Positions 1-12,409 of a stretch of DNA of 34,956 nucleotides are shown one piece after another. The stretch is from Thermomucor indicae-seudaticae (Eukaryota > Mucoromycota > Mucoromycetes > Mucorales > Lichtheimiaceae): NCBI GenBank assembly GCA_000787465.1, contig JSYX01000371.1, positions 1 to 34,956 on the forward strand, written 5' to 3'. The first letter of the stretch is position 1. Each line of letters starts with the position of its first letter. The translations under genes and the position numbers were made by a program. The notes under the pieces were generated by a model. The model saw nothing but the letters and a program-made list of their open reading frames with translations, was not told the origin of the DNA and ran no database searches.

Positions 1-299
1 GCGCAAATTTGGTTTACAGTTGACGCAAAATATACCTTTAAGTAGCGCAAAAGTCCAATCAATAAACAGTACATGGTTATCTTTTTTCTCAACAGGGTAG
101 CTCAACTGTTTGTGTAGGATGTGAAGAAATCCCTTGCCACGCGCGGGTGCGCTTGACCAGTCCATGTGCTTATATGGGAAAAAAATACGATGGACCCTCT
201 CGATAACTTTAGATATCTATATCTTAATAATCTCGTTATTTTTTACAACGTAGGCTGCTTCCCTTAGTTCTTTACTTCTGCTACGGCGAGCAACTCTGA
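1..299. other. AT-rich flank, no gene seen
   Basis: No open frame or recognisable element was found. The stretch is AT-rich and leads into the decayed coding remnants that begin near position 300. Confidence 0.4.
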
Positions 300-1221
300 C
301 ACACAAGCAATTAGGCAGTCACTGGCTTCTATAGCCAATGCAATCAGAGAACTCAGGCAAAACCAACAGCGAATGACCAATCCTCTGCATCAAGCGAGCA
401 CGTCCTCAACAAACAGCAGATCGACTCCAGACACAATAGCGACCCACGCAAACATCATACCTCGACAGACAAACCGTTTGCATCAATGGAAAGCAGAAGG
501 GTGAAGGATGTCAAGGAGGACGGCATTTGCGGAGTCGTCGATCCCAACGGAGACATGGAGATGCCAAGGAGTATTGCCTTGGTCGCCACGATTAAGGAAA
601 TAGCCAACGTATCAATTGACCAGGTTGCAAGAAGAATGGACCCGGGCAACATGTATTCCACCCCATGAGTGACAGTCAGCAAGGAAGAACGATCGAATCT
701 TTTGAAAAAATTGTACAAGAAAAAACAGGAATCATGCTCCAACACTGCGAGCGAAATTGGTGCTCGGAGCACATACTGTCCGAGGAACGGGACAACAGAC
801 ACGGCCACCGGAGAAGGAAACAACGGTAGACGCTCAGGCATGTCTGATCTGTATAAATATAGCCGCGTGGTCGCTGTCTAACTTTTATGTCGATGACATG
901 GTAGCAGTCAGCCCAGTACATCTGCATCGACAAGCACACCAGAAACGTACGTATATCATTGTTTCCTTTGCATTTTTGACTCATTGCCAGCAAGAGCGTC
1001 AAACGTCACTCATCGCGCAAGGAGATATTGATTTATTTATTGATTTTAATCTAGTAATGCTTCCTCCTAGCAGCCGATGGCAGTCGAAGACAGCACAAGC
1101 GAGACCGTTGTTGCCGACAACGCAGGCACCAGAGCAAGACGTTCGTGGTCGGGGAGGAGAGACAAGACAAGGCAGAGGAGGAGGAAGTGGAAGCAGACGC
1201 GGCAGACATAGTAGTTCGTAA
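300..1221 (+). pseudogene. decayed protein-coding remnant, family not recognised
   Basis: Several plus-strand frames stay open in turn but are interrupted. One runs at about 302-506 (Gln/Asn/Thr-rich, ends TGA), one at 486-668, one at 669-881 (KEERSNLLKKLYKKKQES region) and one at 757-1221 (ends in an Arg/Gly-rich tail). A GTACGT donor near 947 and a CTCCTAG acceptor near 1071 could mark a real intron before the basic tail. Frame switches occur without plausible introns, which suggests a degraded gene or transposon-associated ORF rather than a working one. The basic Arg/Gly-rich C-terminus would suit a nucleic-acid-binding protein, but no conserved domain is visible. It could also be non-coding sequence with chance open frames. 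Confidence 0.3.
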
Positions 1222-1272
1222 AAACAACATTTAGTTTCCACGTCATTTCACAACTTTTAGCAAGCAAAGTTC

Positions 1273-1401
1273 AGCCAGTCACCATCGGCCCTCTGAATAA
1301 TCTTTGGGACTGGTGGCCACTGGGATCCCACGTCCCAAGGATCGCATTCACTGGTGGCCACCAGTCCCAAAATTTATTCAGAGCACCAATGAAGACTGGC
1401 T
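1273..1401. repeat. 129-bp inverted repeat, foldback/MITE-like
   Basis: Two 30-nt arms, 1291-1320 and 1354-1383, are reverse complements with two mismatches (positions 1301-1302). Weaker complementarity extends outward to AGCCAGTC (1273-1280) and GACTGGCT (1394-1401). The loop holds a perfect 10-bp palindrome, TGGGATCCCA (1321-1330). Size and structure fit a small foldback or MITE-like element. No clear target-site duplication was seen at the edges, so the mobile origin is inferred. Confidence 0.6.
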
Positions 1402-3070
1402 CACTTCTGCTCTCGTTCATTTTTGATTCTGTTCGTTTTGTGTTCTTCTTTCAGGGATCTTACAATACGCGGTAGTGGCCGTTGACATAGCATGTTCATT
1501 CGCACAAGATACAGAATGTGAAAGCAGAGGAATGGAAATGCTGCAATGGCGACGTTTTTGTCTTGAAGAAATGCAGGCAGCGAATTGTCACCATCGCCCC
1601 GATCTCCTCATGATGGCTGAAAGAAGACTTTGCCAAGCCTAGCTACTGCAAATGGTCCACTGAACACTCTCCACTGACCAAATGGAATAATTGTGTCAGC
1701 AGCATGGACTTGATCGGAGGCGGGAACGTATGTATGAGCATCTTCCTTTTCTGCCCCTCCTTACCCGCCTGGCAAGTAACCAGTTACGCGCTCCAAAAGC
1801 GTTTCCCAAGACATAACGTTCGCCATTGAGAAGAGAAAGCCTTCATCGAATCAGGTTCCAGCGTCCGTGTCGTGTTGCGTACATTGTTTCAGCTTTTTGC
1901 CCATTGCAGAAACGTTAGGCCCATTGCCTCCCTCGAAGGACAGAATGCAGAGCGTTATGCGACCGGATAACATAATTACTATCGATAAAGATCTGGTTAT
2001 CTCGTCATGCTTACTAATTGCTCGTTCGTGTTCCGCACATCCAAAAAAATGGCTAGGTTGGCTTCCGGTTTCCTTGGTGTTAAGGGAATGATAGGCCAAG
2101 CGTCCCGCGGCTGGTGTGGAATAAATTGGATGGATGGAATCTTGTCAACCGTCCGTACCGAGCAAGACAATCTCTCAATCAATATGTCGACCAGAGTGCC
2201 TTTAGTTTACAATAGAGTAGAAGGGAAAAGATTGATCCCGCTTCAACGCTTGTTTGAAACCTGGACCCGATGAAGAGCGACCGACGACGTGATAAAGCTT
2301 TGAGAATGCACTTGTTAAGGGAATCAACGCGTTTCTTCGCAGATCCAGGGTGCTTATTGACGAAGCGACATTCTAGTGTGTACCTTCTTACTAATGTTAG
2401 ATGGAGAAAGAGGATTAGCGCAAATGGATTCGTGCCGAAAGCACCAAATGATGTCCTGTTAGCGCAAATCCCTAAATGAAGTTGATGCTGGTTTTTAACC
2501 AGAGAGAGCCTACAAGGTGCAACCATGATATAATCTGGGCCCATTTATGCCGGTTCAGAAGCCAGCAGTTCGCACGAAAGCCCGTGCAAGGCTTATAACT
2601 TACAAACCTGCTTCGATCCTCTCTATTACTCTCGCTCGTATACCACTATATATTCTTTTACCGATCTTTTCTTTTGTTCCCATGGATGAGAGATCCTTAG
2701 TTGCCTTTGGATATGCAATGATTACTCATATCGGTATAGAGTTCAGGTGATCAAGAAGAAGTTAAGTCTTGTGAAACGTAAAGGACATCCTCATCCATTG
2801 ACGGTATCTCAGATTTTGCTCCTTTTGGCATGAAGAAAATATCCGAAGATCCACGACATTCTGTGGACAGCAGGCGCGTTTATTTCGTTGTGCAGTACTC
2901 TCGTGGACCGTTACAATAAAAAATTCTCGTAACGGATGGCTTTTCGGCATTGTATGTCACAATTAAAGCATGCATACAGCCTAGGCAGCATATGTAGACG
3001 ATGCGTGGAAATTTTGCTTACGCATCGGAGGTTCCTGTGGAAAAAGGCCCATGGTACACTCCGCAAGGGT
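1402..3070. other. intergenic, nothing convincing
   Basis: Several 60-120-codon frames occur on both strands but overlap each other and carry no recognisable domain or splice-compatible continuation. No RNA gene or repeat was recognised. The last part is the upstream region of the cyclase-family gene. Confidence 0.4.
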
Positions 3071-3076
3071 GTATGC

Positions 3077-3084
3077 TATATAAG
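3077..3084 (+). promoter_or_regulatory. TATA box of the cyclase-family gene
   Basis: TATATAAG lies 44 bp upstream of the ATG at 3128, a good distance for a core-promoter TATA element with a short 5' leader. Assigned from sequence and position only. Confidence 0.5.
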
Positions 3085-3127
3085 AAGGTTGGCTCGTGCT
3101 ACCATTCACCCCAGTTTTCCTGCGACG

Positions 3128-4226
3128 ATGACCAAGCTTCCTACCTTTGACCAACTGCCCATTGATGCCAAGTACCCGGCCCATTCTGCTTGGGGTCTCT
3201 GGGGCGAGGATGACAACCTAGGCACGCTTAATCTGCTGACGCCTGAGCGAGTTGCAGAGGTATAAATGATCTGTACAAGATGTCTTGATCTGAACAGTAA
3301 GAGGGGCTAATATAGCCATGACTTACTTGTAGGCTAGCAAGTGCATCCGCCAAGGCAAGATATTCACACTCAACTGGAAGCTGGAGCAACCCAATCCTCC
3401 TCTGTTTGGGCGTCCTGCAGTGAAGCACCAGCTGCATCCCCATTCGTCCGACCATCTCGGCTTCGATGACACTATGACAGACTTTAATCCACAGTCCTCC
3501 AGCCAATGGGACGGCCTCCGTCACATTGCACACTTTCCTGCCAAGAAATTCTACAATGGCGTTCCGCCTGAAGACATTGTGAATGGGACCTCCGACCGCC
3601 TCGGTATTCACCACATGGCGCGTCGCGGCATTGCTGGCCGTGCCGTTCTCCTGGACTTTGGCCGATGGGCCAAGACGCATCGCCCTGACTTTAACCCGCT
3701 CAAGCGCGAAGAGATCACGGTCGATGAACTGAAACAGGTCGCAGAAGCTCAGGGAGTCCAGTTCAAGACGGGCGATATCCTTTTGGTCCGCGTCGGCTGG
3801 ATCGAGGCTTACGAAAAGGAAGGACACAAGTTGGCTGAAATGACGGACCTCAAGTGGCCCGAGTGCGCTGGCGTCAAGGCCTGTGAGGAGACCTATCGCT
3901 GGATATGGGATAACCACTTTGCCGCGGTTGCATCGGATAACTTCCCCTTTGAAGCATTCCCGCCAAAGTCTTGGGACGAATCTTGCCGTATGTATATGCT
4001 CGAATGAACATGTCGATGGACGGGAACTAACGCGCGCTCCGAATTAACAACAACAGACTCCATGTTCTTGGGCGGCTGGGGCATGCCTATCGGTGAAATG
4101 TTCTATCTCGACCAGCTTGCTGAAGATTCGGCCAAGGACGGCGTCTACGAATACTTCTTTACTAGTGCCCCGTTGAACAAGTATCAAGGTATTGCCACGC
4201 CTCCCAACGCCATCTGTATTAAATAA
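3128..4226 (+). CDS. cyclase-family (kynurenine formamidase-like) hydrolase
   Basis: Three exons, 3128-3259, 3333-3987 and 4057-4226, join in phase into 318 residues. Introns have GTATAA...TAG and GTATGT...CAG ends. The protein matches the fungal branch of the Cyclase family (PF04199), metal-dependent hydrolases related to bacterial arylformamidase. Visible hallmarks are an N-terminal WGLWGEDDNLGTLN block (about residues 18-31), SSQWDGLRHIAHF (residues about 126-138) in the metal-site region where bacterial members carry HxGTHxDxPxH, GDILLVRVGW, DNFPFEAFP, and the C-terminal FLGGWGMPIGEMFYLDQLA. The substrate cannot be predicted; fungal members of this type are mostly uncharacterised. No signal peptide is visible, so it is probably cytosolic. 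Codons are fairly C/G-ending. An AATAAA overlaps the TAA stop. Confidence 0.88.
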
Positions 4227-4962
4227 AAGAATACCATAATCCTCTTCGCTCATCCAAAGAAGCCAGCGCGTATATTCCCTATCGCACTGTAGTTGCGATC
4301 ACATTACACTTTTCTGATCTGCGGTGTCTGATTCCAGTCACTGTGCCACAAAGCTCCTGTCTTGGTGCCGACAAAAGTGCACGATCAACGGGCGATTATT
4401 GTGTTGAGACAACTGCAACGATCAAGTAACGGTGATCTTTTCCAGGGACAATGGTTATGATGGACGCCAAAGACTAACAGGCAATCAAACTTCTGCTCCC
4501 GTTTTGACCTGCGTATTGGGATCATCCAAAAACGTGGCTGGCGGGTATCGCTGCTGCAATTCAAATGCATCCACGCTGAAACCATAGCAGTACTTTTATC
4601 CACAGCATTCTGACTTGAAAAGATAGCGAATGATCCATCTAGCTGCATGAGAATAGCAGACGACGCGTGAAAGAGGGAAAAAAGGGGTTATTAAAGCGAT
4701 CGTCAAGCATAATCTTATCAATCGGAGCTTTCAAGCACAGCGGGATCGTCGGTCCCCAATTGAAATGCTCGACCAGATGAGCAAGCTTTGATACGCCGAA
4801 TAAAGAAATTTGATTGGCTAACAGTCATTGTTGCTTGGGCATCGGCGTCGAAAAAGGGACTTCAGGTATTTAAGGTCGCCCTTTCTGGTTTTCTGCACCT
4901 TTTTGCAATACCTTTGGTGCTTGTTGTTACCTGTTACGCGCCGTCTTCCGTCCCATCCATCA
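4227..4962. other. intergenic between cyclase and carrier genes
   Basis: No gene recognised; the short frames on both strands show no domain. A TATTTAA motif near 4868 could serve the carrier gene that starts at 4963, but this is weak. Confidence 0.4.
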
Positions 4963-6197
4963 ATGACCATGACAACCAGCGTTTCCGTTCAGTCTAACAA
5001 TCACCGTCCGTCAACTGCACAACTCTACAAATGTTTGTACCACCAAATCAGATAACCAGACACAAAATGTCCTGATCCCCGTTTTCTGCAGACCACTTTT
5101 TGGCTGGCGCGACAGGATTGTCACTATCCTATTCATGCATGCATCCGCTGGATACCATCAAGACCCGAATTCAGGCTGATCCGGCCCATTCATGGCGAAA
5201 GATTTTCACTCGGGAGACTGCCCGAAGTCTAGGCAAGGGATTCTTTGTTTCTGCACTCGGAGCAGCCGGCCAGGTAACCAAATGCTTGGATTGACAAGCA
5301 AATCAAAGCTTTCTTGTAACGTAAGTAATACAGGGCGGTCTCCGATTCAGCACCTACGAGTATTGCAAGTCGCGATTTATTCCCAGCAAAAAGGATCATC
5401 GAATCGAGCATCTCGGTACCATTCCTGCTACGGCATTGTCAGCCGTCCTGGGTGATTTGGCTTCCAGCATTATAAAGGTTCCACGTGAAGTCATTACAGC
5501 AAAGTATGTCCTTAGCATTGACGAGAATAACGGCAGCGTATACTAATCTTTTTTTTGCCCTGAACTATCTATCATTAGGCTACAAACAGACCATTATGCC
5601 AACCTGAGTCAGAAGCCATCCGCAGCATTTGTGGTGCGCCAGACGCTTTTGGAAGAAGGCCCTCGAGGTCTCCTGAAGGGATTCTGGGCCATTGCTGCGC
5701 GTGATTCACCATTCATGATCATCTTGCTGGTGTCCTACGAGAATTTCAAAGCATTCCATCGACGGTCCGTGCGCAAAGACCTTCTTGAACGTATGCATAT
5801 GCACAGCAGCCGGCCACAGCACCCTATCGTGGCCGAAGCAGCGTTGGAGGACCTGGAGGCTGATATCCCAACGTTCAAAAGTATCATGTACGGTGGCGTC
5901 AGCGGGTTTCTGGCTGGTTACTTTACAACGCCCATGGATGTGCTGCGTACCCGCATGATTACCGAAAAGCGTCATTATCATCATCATCAGCAACGCGTTT
6001 CTGTTGGACAGGTTGCCAGGGCCATGTTTTACCGTGCCGTGGGTGCTCAGGGTGCTTCTGCTCCTCAAAAGGCAATACGGGTTTATCGAGAGTTCTTTGC
6101 TGGTGCTATGCCCAGAAGCTTCTGGTGGTTTGGCATCTGTGGCATCTTTTTCCCAACCTATGAAACTCTTAAATCCATCATGATCAACCCAGAATAA
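4963..6197 (+). CDS. mitochondrial carrier (SLC25) family protein
   Basis: Four exons, 4963-5032, 5092-5273, 5334-5503 and 5579-6197, join in phase into 346 residues with three short introns. The three SLC25 repeats are visible through their signatures after the odd-numbered helices: HPLDTIKTRIQ in repeat 1, VPREVITAKLQ in repeat 2 and TPMDVLRTRM in repeat 3. Repeat 2 has Thr where Lys/Arg is expected in PX[DE]XX[KR]. The GDLASS...VPREVI and ARDSPFM segments resemble the S-adenosylmethionine/MME1-like branch, but the substrate is not decided. A His-rich stretch lies in the repeat 3 matrix loop. It should sit in the mitochondrial inner membrane. An ATG at 4969 is an alternative start two codons downstream. 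The first donor is GTTTGT, which is less common, so exon 1 is the least certain part. Confidence 0.87.
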
Positions 6198-6830
6198 TCT
6201 CCTTCCACAGCAAAAGGCCACCCCGGCTTTCTCCTCCTAATCATCATCATCATCATCATCCTTCTTCTTTGTCACTTGCATCTCCCATGATACCACATCC
6301 ATCATTAATTCGCGTTCTGATTATGATTCCATGAAATAAAAACGTTCATCCCTGTCGCCGCTGAACCAGTTCGATACCTCCCGTCTGCATGCCTGAGTTA
6401 CTTGAACTTACGGACCATGAACACAGGTCAACACCCATTGTGCTCAACCTTGACAGGTTATCTTGAATATCTGTAATGCATAAATATAATAGCGTAGGTC
6501 CAGCACGAACAACAATAACTTGGACAACTGCAATAAGCACCGTCCTGTTTATTTCTCGTCGACATAACAAACACGGGTTGAGGTATACAGGTAAGGAAAC
6601 CTTCCTTGTACAAAACCTGCTGTGCTCATTCGCAAACTCTCTTCGTGCATAGTCTACACGCAATTTTAATTTTGCATTTACTGCAAACTTTTCTGTATCA
6701 ACGTGAATAAACTGTAAAGGCTTTAGGTTTGATACGAAACAATGGGACAATTGTCGCCGACAAAAATGCGTCCCAAAAATTGATCGCGGAGTTTCTTCTC
6801 ATTTTGCTCTTTTCTCCCTCCCTGTCCTTC
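6198..6830. other. intergenic; TCA microsatellite and poly(A) signal
   Basis: Contains a (TCA)n microsatellite at about 6239-6260 and an AATAAA at 6335-6340 that probably serves the carrier transcript. A minus-strand frame of 134 codons at 6346-6750 has no recognisable domain and is probably chance. Confidence 0.45.
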
Positions 6831-9246
6831 ATGTCCTCACGCAGCTTGCACTTGGTGGAAGGTGCACCGCAATCAGAATGTGAGTGATGTCACCTAGCAT
6901 ACAATGCATGTCTCCTAATGACCTCTTCCAGCCTTAACCTCAGAACCTGCTGATTCTGCTGATGAGGGTTACGTTGAGCCTCGCTTTGAGACGCCTAGCT
7001 TTATGGAAGGCTGGACCGACCGACAAAAAGCAGGTCAGTAAATAATAATAATAATACTTTCTGAATTCGTCAAAATGCAGATATAACTGGGGTTACTAGA
7101 TTTTGCCTTTCAATTATTGTCAAATATCAAAAGAGACGAGGCAAAACCTGTTGTCGACAGACTAACAAAAATATTTCGTCGAGATATGTTGTCTGTAAGT
7201 TGGCCTACCTGCTTATTTTGTGGGTAGTTCCCGCTAAACCCCTTCCCAGCCTCTGCCGTCTGAAATAGCACTTCATATACTAAGCTTTCTGGATGCGAAT
7301 ACACTGACAAAAGTAATTGCCGTGTCACGACGATGGAAGCGGTTAGCTGAGGATCAGACATTGTGGCGTCAGTTGTTCATCGATCAAGGCTGGCAGTACG
7401 ACCAAATGGCGATGCATATGTATTTGAGCAACCAGTCATCAACCGGCTTACGGGTACCCAGGAGGAAATTACCTGCTAATTCGCGCGTGGATGATGGATT
7501 TTCCGACGACATCGATTCTTCCATTCAGCCTTTTCTGGAACCCATACCGCTCGCTCGTTCAACAGCCTCGATATATGATCCCGCTACATCTTCAACAGCA
7601 GTACCCTCGCCTTCGACTTCTTCCAGTCGATTACGACCTTTTCGACGACCTGGAGATCTGTTTCTACGCCTCCGTCAATCGTCACGCCAAGAGACAGGAC
7701 AACCATCCGTATCCTCCTCGTCGACATCCTCGTCTTCAACAGCGCTAGATGATTTTAACGATCATCTTGTAGAACCCTTGTCACACGATCTTCTCGCTGA
7801 TTCATCATCATCACAGCAGCATTCAACACCGCTCAGTACTAGTAATGTCTCACGAAAATTAACCACTTTACCACCGATACCATTTCCGCTTCCTCTGTCT
7901 CTGGCTGCTCCTACTGCTGCGTCTCGATCCCAACCCTTGCTGCTCTCACAACGTCCACCGGCCCACCTACAACCATCTTTTCCCATCCGCAGCAGTGTCT
8001 CCACCACTTCTCGACCCATTTCCATATCATCAAGCGACCCTTTCACCATCAGTAATGTTGTCGTCGAACGCCCCTTTAAGAATCGACCAATGCCGCGACG
8101 CAACGTCAAGTATGACGAGACCGCCATATATCATTACGATGAGACCACAGACACTCGATTCATCAACTGGAAGCGGCTATACCGCAACAGACACCTGATT
8201 GAAAAACGGTGGCGCGAGGGTAAATGTAAGATGCGGACGTTTCCGCCAAGTAACAATATGTCTGGCGATATGCATCTTGAAGGGATCTATTGTATACAAT
8301 TCGATGAAAACAAGGTGATTAGCGGCAGTCGAGATCGGAGCATCAAGATCTGGGATATGCGGACTGGCGAATGTCGGAGGACGTTGATGGGACATACCGC
8401 AAGCGTCCTCTGTCTGCAATACGACGATCGCTTCATCATCAGTGGCAGTAGTGATGCGACCATCATCCAATGGGATATAGAGACAGGGAAAATCATGCGT
8501 ACTTTGTATGGACACAGCGAAAGTGTCTTGAATCTGCGGTTCTCGGGAAACTATATCGTCAGTTGCTCCAAAGATCGCACAGTTCGGATATGGGACGTCG
8601 AAAAAGGTGTGACCCTGCGAGTCTTACGTGGACATCGGGCAGCTGTTAATGCGGTCCAGTTCAAGGATAACCGCGTTGTATCTGCTTCCGGCGATCGTAC
8701 CATAAAGCTTTGGGACATTGTAAGGGAACCCCAAAACAGAAGAGAAAACGATGCTAAGGTTATATGCTTTTCTCCTTTTAGGAAACAGGAGCATGCCTAC
8801 GAACATTTGATTCACATAGCCGTGGCATTGCTTGCGTGGAATTCGATGGTGTTCGGATAGTGAGCGGGTCCAGCGATCAGACGATCAAAATCTGGGACGT
8901 TGAAACTGGCGAATGTTTACATACACTGGCTGGTCACACAGACTTGGTCCGAACACTCCAGCTAGATGCACGTGCTGACCGTATCATTAGCGGAAGTTAT
9001 GACGGCAGCTTAAAGATCTGGTCTTTGAGTCAGGGCCGGCTGTTGCGCAACCTCAGTCGGGCTGTCGAAGGACGGTAAACATCCTTTTCACTAATGTTCT
9101 CACAATGTCACTTCTAATGGCGACGATCAACCTGTAGAGTTCTAAATCTGCAATTCGATTACGCCCGCATTGTGTGCTGTTCCAATTTAGCCAAGATTGT
9201 CAAATATGACTTTGCACACGGAATAGATACGCAATTCCTCATGTAA
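6831..9246 (+). CDS. beta-TrCP-like F-box/WD40 ubiquitin-ligase receptor
   Basis: Six exons (6831-6879, 6932-7033, 7100-7194, 7250-8719, 8782-9074, 9138-9246) join in phase into 705 residues. The order is an acidic N-terminus, a helical D-domain-like segment (residues about 51-82), an F-box starting [18 protein letters not shown] (about 84-130), a long Ser/Pro-rich linker, then WD40 repeats from about residue 425. Six canonical repeats end in IKIWD, IIQWD, VRIWD, IKLWD, IKIWD and LKIWS; the last exon supplies a degenerate seventh blade. Phrases such as [28 protein letters not shown] and SGSYDG are nearer to animal beta-TrCP/FBXW11 than to yeast Met30 or Cdc4. By family it should be the substrate receptor of an SCF (Skp1-cullin-F-box) ligase. 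Stopping at the in-frame TAA at 9076-9078 would lose the last blade, so the final intron (GTAAAC...TGTAG) is preferred. Confidence 0.9.
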
Positions 9247-9430
9247 AAACTGCGTTCCTGATTCTTCCAACTTGCTTTTCTAACAGGGTTTCTTTCAGAA
9301 GATGAGTCAGTCTCAGATATGACTGTCTTTTTTTTGTCCCGACAAATCGCATTTCATTATTTGTTTTGCTGGGCATGTCTGAATCTTGCTTATCTTTTCC
9401 TCTTGAAACTTTCACCTGAAGTCTTGTACA

Positions 9431-9451
9431 TATATAGCCCCCTTTTATAAA
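9431..9451 (+). promoter_or_regulatory. two TATA-like elements of the DAHP synthase gene
   Basis: TATATA (9431-9436) and TATAAA (9446-9451) lie 45 and 30 bp upstream of the ATG at 9476. The gap from the preceding gene's stop is only 229 bp, so this is almost certainly the core promoter. Confidence 0.5.
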
Positions 9452-9475
9452 GAAGACCTTGTTATACCTGACATC

Positions 9476-10743
<1,268 letters not shown>

Positions 10744-12381
10744 AAAAAGTACTATAATCTTCTACCCTGACTTCCCTTGACATGAACATCCCTTCTTTCG
10801 ACGCACAGCCTTTCATGGGCGGAGAGAAAAAAAAGAGAGAGACCATAGATTTCGTTACCTATCAACTTGTCTTTTTTGCATATTTATTATCATTTGTCTT
10901 TCAACAGGGAAAGAAACAAAAAAGTTCCATTTGCTCTAGACAAAAGAGGTTCTGTTAGCTTGAAATAATTTGCTCTGTGATCTGTGGATTTTTCGTCCGT
11001 GAATAAATGGATAAGATCGAACATAAAGATGAGTATGAACAACGCATTGTACAGGTTTACTTCTTTTTCGCATGAAGTCATTTCAGGCAAATGAATTGGA
11101 GCTTATTGCACTCAGCTTTCTTTCTGACTCATTATTCTCTCGAAGAAAGAAAGCAATACTGTGCACATTCATCTTAAACAGACAGTCAGCTGGTTTATTC
11201 ACCCAAACAGCTCCTTGTACCTAGCGAGGAGTTCATAAGAACTCCCTGGATTATACCTCTTTCTCGTTTGCCACATACCAGGGAAAGAGGGGGGATACTG
11301 TTCATCCCTATATACGCTTACCACCTACTATAATGTTCTCCTGCAAAGGGAGTGTGGCAATGAGAATACCGAAAAAGTTGTCAATAAGGTTATAACAAGT
11401 TTAAGCCGTGGACCTCCATCCATTTTACGATGATAATAGTACTTAACGGATGTCGATGGACTTTTGAACTGGACTAAGCATGGCCAGGTTCTCGTGAACG
11501 TGTTTCATACCTATATAGACGTTGGTCGAAAAATACGCCTTGACCAAGCCAGCGTTCACTCTCGGTTATCTCGGGCACCGCTGATGCTATACCCTGAGGT
11601 AGCGTATGATGGATGGGTCGTCTCAAGTTTGTCGCCAACACAACTTGATGAATGAAATCCAATGCTTCATAAAATTGGCGCCACCGTAATCACGTTACGC
11701 AGGCATTGTGCAATGCTACACAAAATCGCACTGGTCTTATGGAGTTTTCACATGCTATGTTATCGATGAAAATAGTCGTAAAATGAAACCGTTCTACAAC
11801 AAGAAGACGGATGCGATGGCTAACCTCCTACGATGATGCCATAAGGGTTAAGACGAGGAGTAACTATTCGATGGAGGGGGGACAAAGTGATGCATGCAAG
11901 GAGCAAGTATCAGACCCGGTTACCGGATAGGACATGCATTTCCCCTCCCTATGTGGCAAACTTGTTACGCAATGTACAAGTGGCTAGTGGGGGACAAGGT
12001 TCTCGATAAAGTCAAATTCGAAGCCTTGAAACGTCGTTGGCATGCGCAATGCGTTCCGTTTCATGCATATGATTATTAATATGCATCCCTAGGCTGGCAC
12101 ATATCACCGAAAATCCCAGTCAAAGAGATCTGATTATGAGTGTAAAATTGATCGCTTAGTGCTTGCTGCCTGTAGCGTTGGATAGAACTAAAGCAGTTTT
12201 CGCTATACATTCCACAATATATCTCAAGTCGGCGTGGAAAAAAGTTGATATGCAGAAGGGCAAATCCATGATATCATGGCCCTAGCAGGAGAGAGAGAGT
12301 TAGTTAAGGAGCTGAGTGGCCAGATTCCTTCTTGTTACACCTTCTTTCCTTTTTACTGCCCCATTCTTCTTCTTCTTCTCG
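10744..12381. other. 1.6-kb intergenic region, no gene recognised
   Basis: Only short frames (about 60 codons) without domains. A hairpin GGAGTTC-ATAA-GAACTCC occurs at 11228-11245, and CCTCTTTC/GAAAGAGG complementarity follows near 11260-11290. A frame at 11894-12079 is Trp/Tyr/His-containing and could be a transposon remnant, but it matches nothing I recognise. Confidence 0.4.
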
Positions 12382-12388
12382 TATATAG
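12382..12388 (+). promoter_or_regulatory. TATA-like element upstream of the PPxY orphan gene
   Basis: TATATAG lies 22 bp before the ATG at 12410, after a CT-rich tract (CTTCTTCTTCTTCTC). The spacing is short for a TATA box plus leader, so this is only suggestive. Confidence 0.3.
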
Positions 12389-12409
12389 TTTTTCGCTTGT
12401 TTCTTATTG

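Noticed and set aside
1851..2544. Overlapping 70-120-codon frames on both strands
   Set aside because: No domain, mutual overlap and no consistent exon joining; looked at as a possible transposon fragment but unsupported.
3228..3917. Minus-strand frame (229 codons) opposite the cyclase gene
   Set aside because: Shadow frame; the plus strand carries the family motifs and in-phase introns.
6346..6750. Minus-strand frame of 134 codons after the carrier gene
   Set aside because: No recognisable domain, no splice partners, overlaps the probable carrier 3' UTR; likely chance.
11464..12079. Short plus-strand frames as a possible gene or element
   Set aside because: About 60 codons each, in different frames, with no family resemblance.
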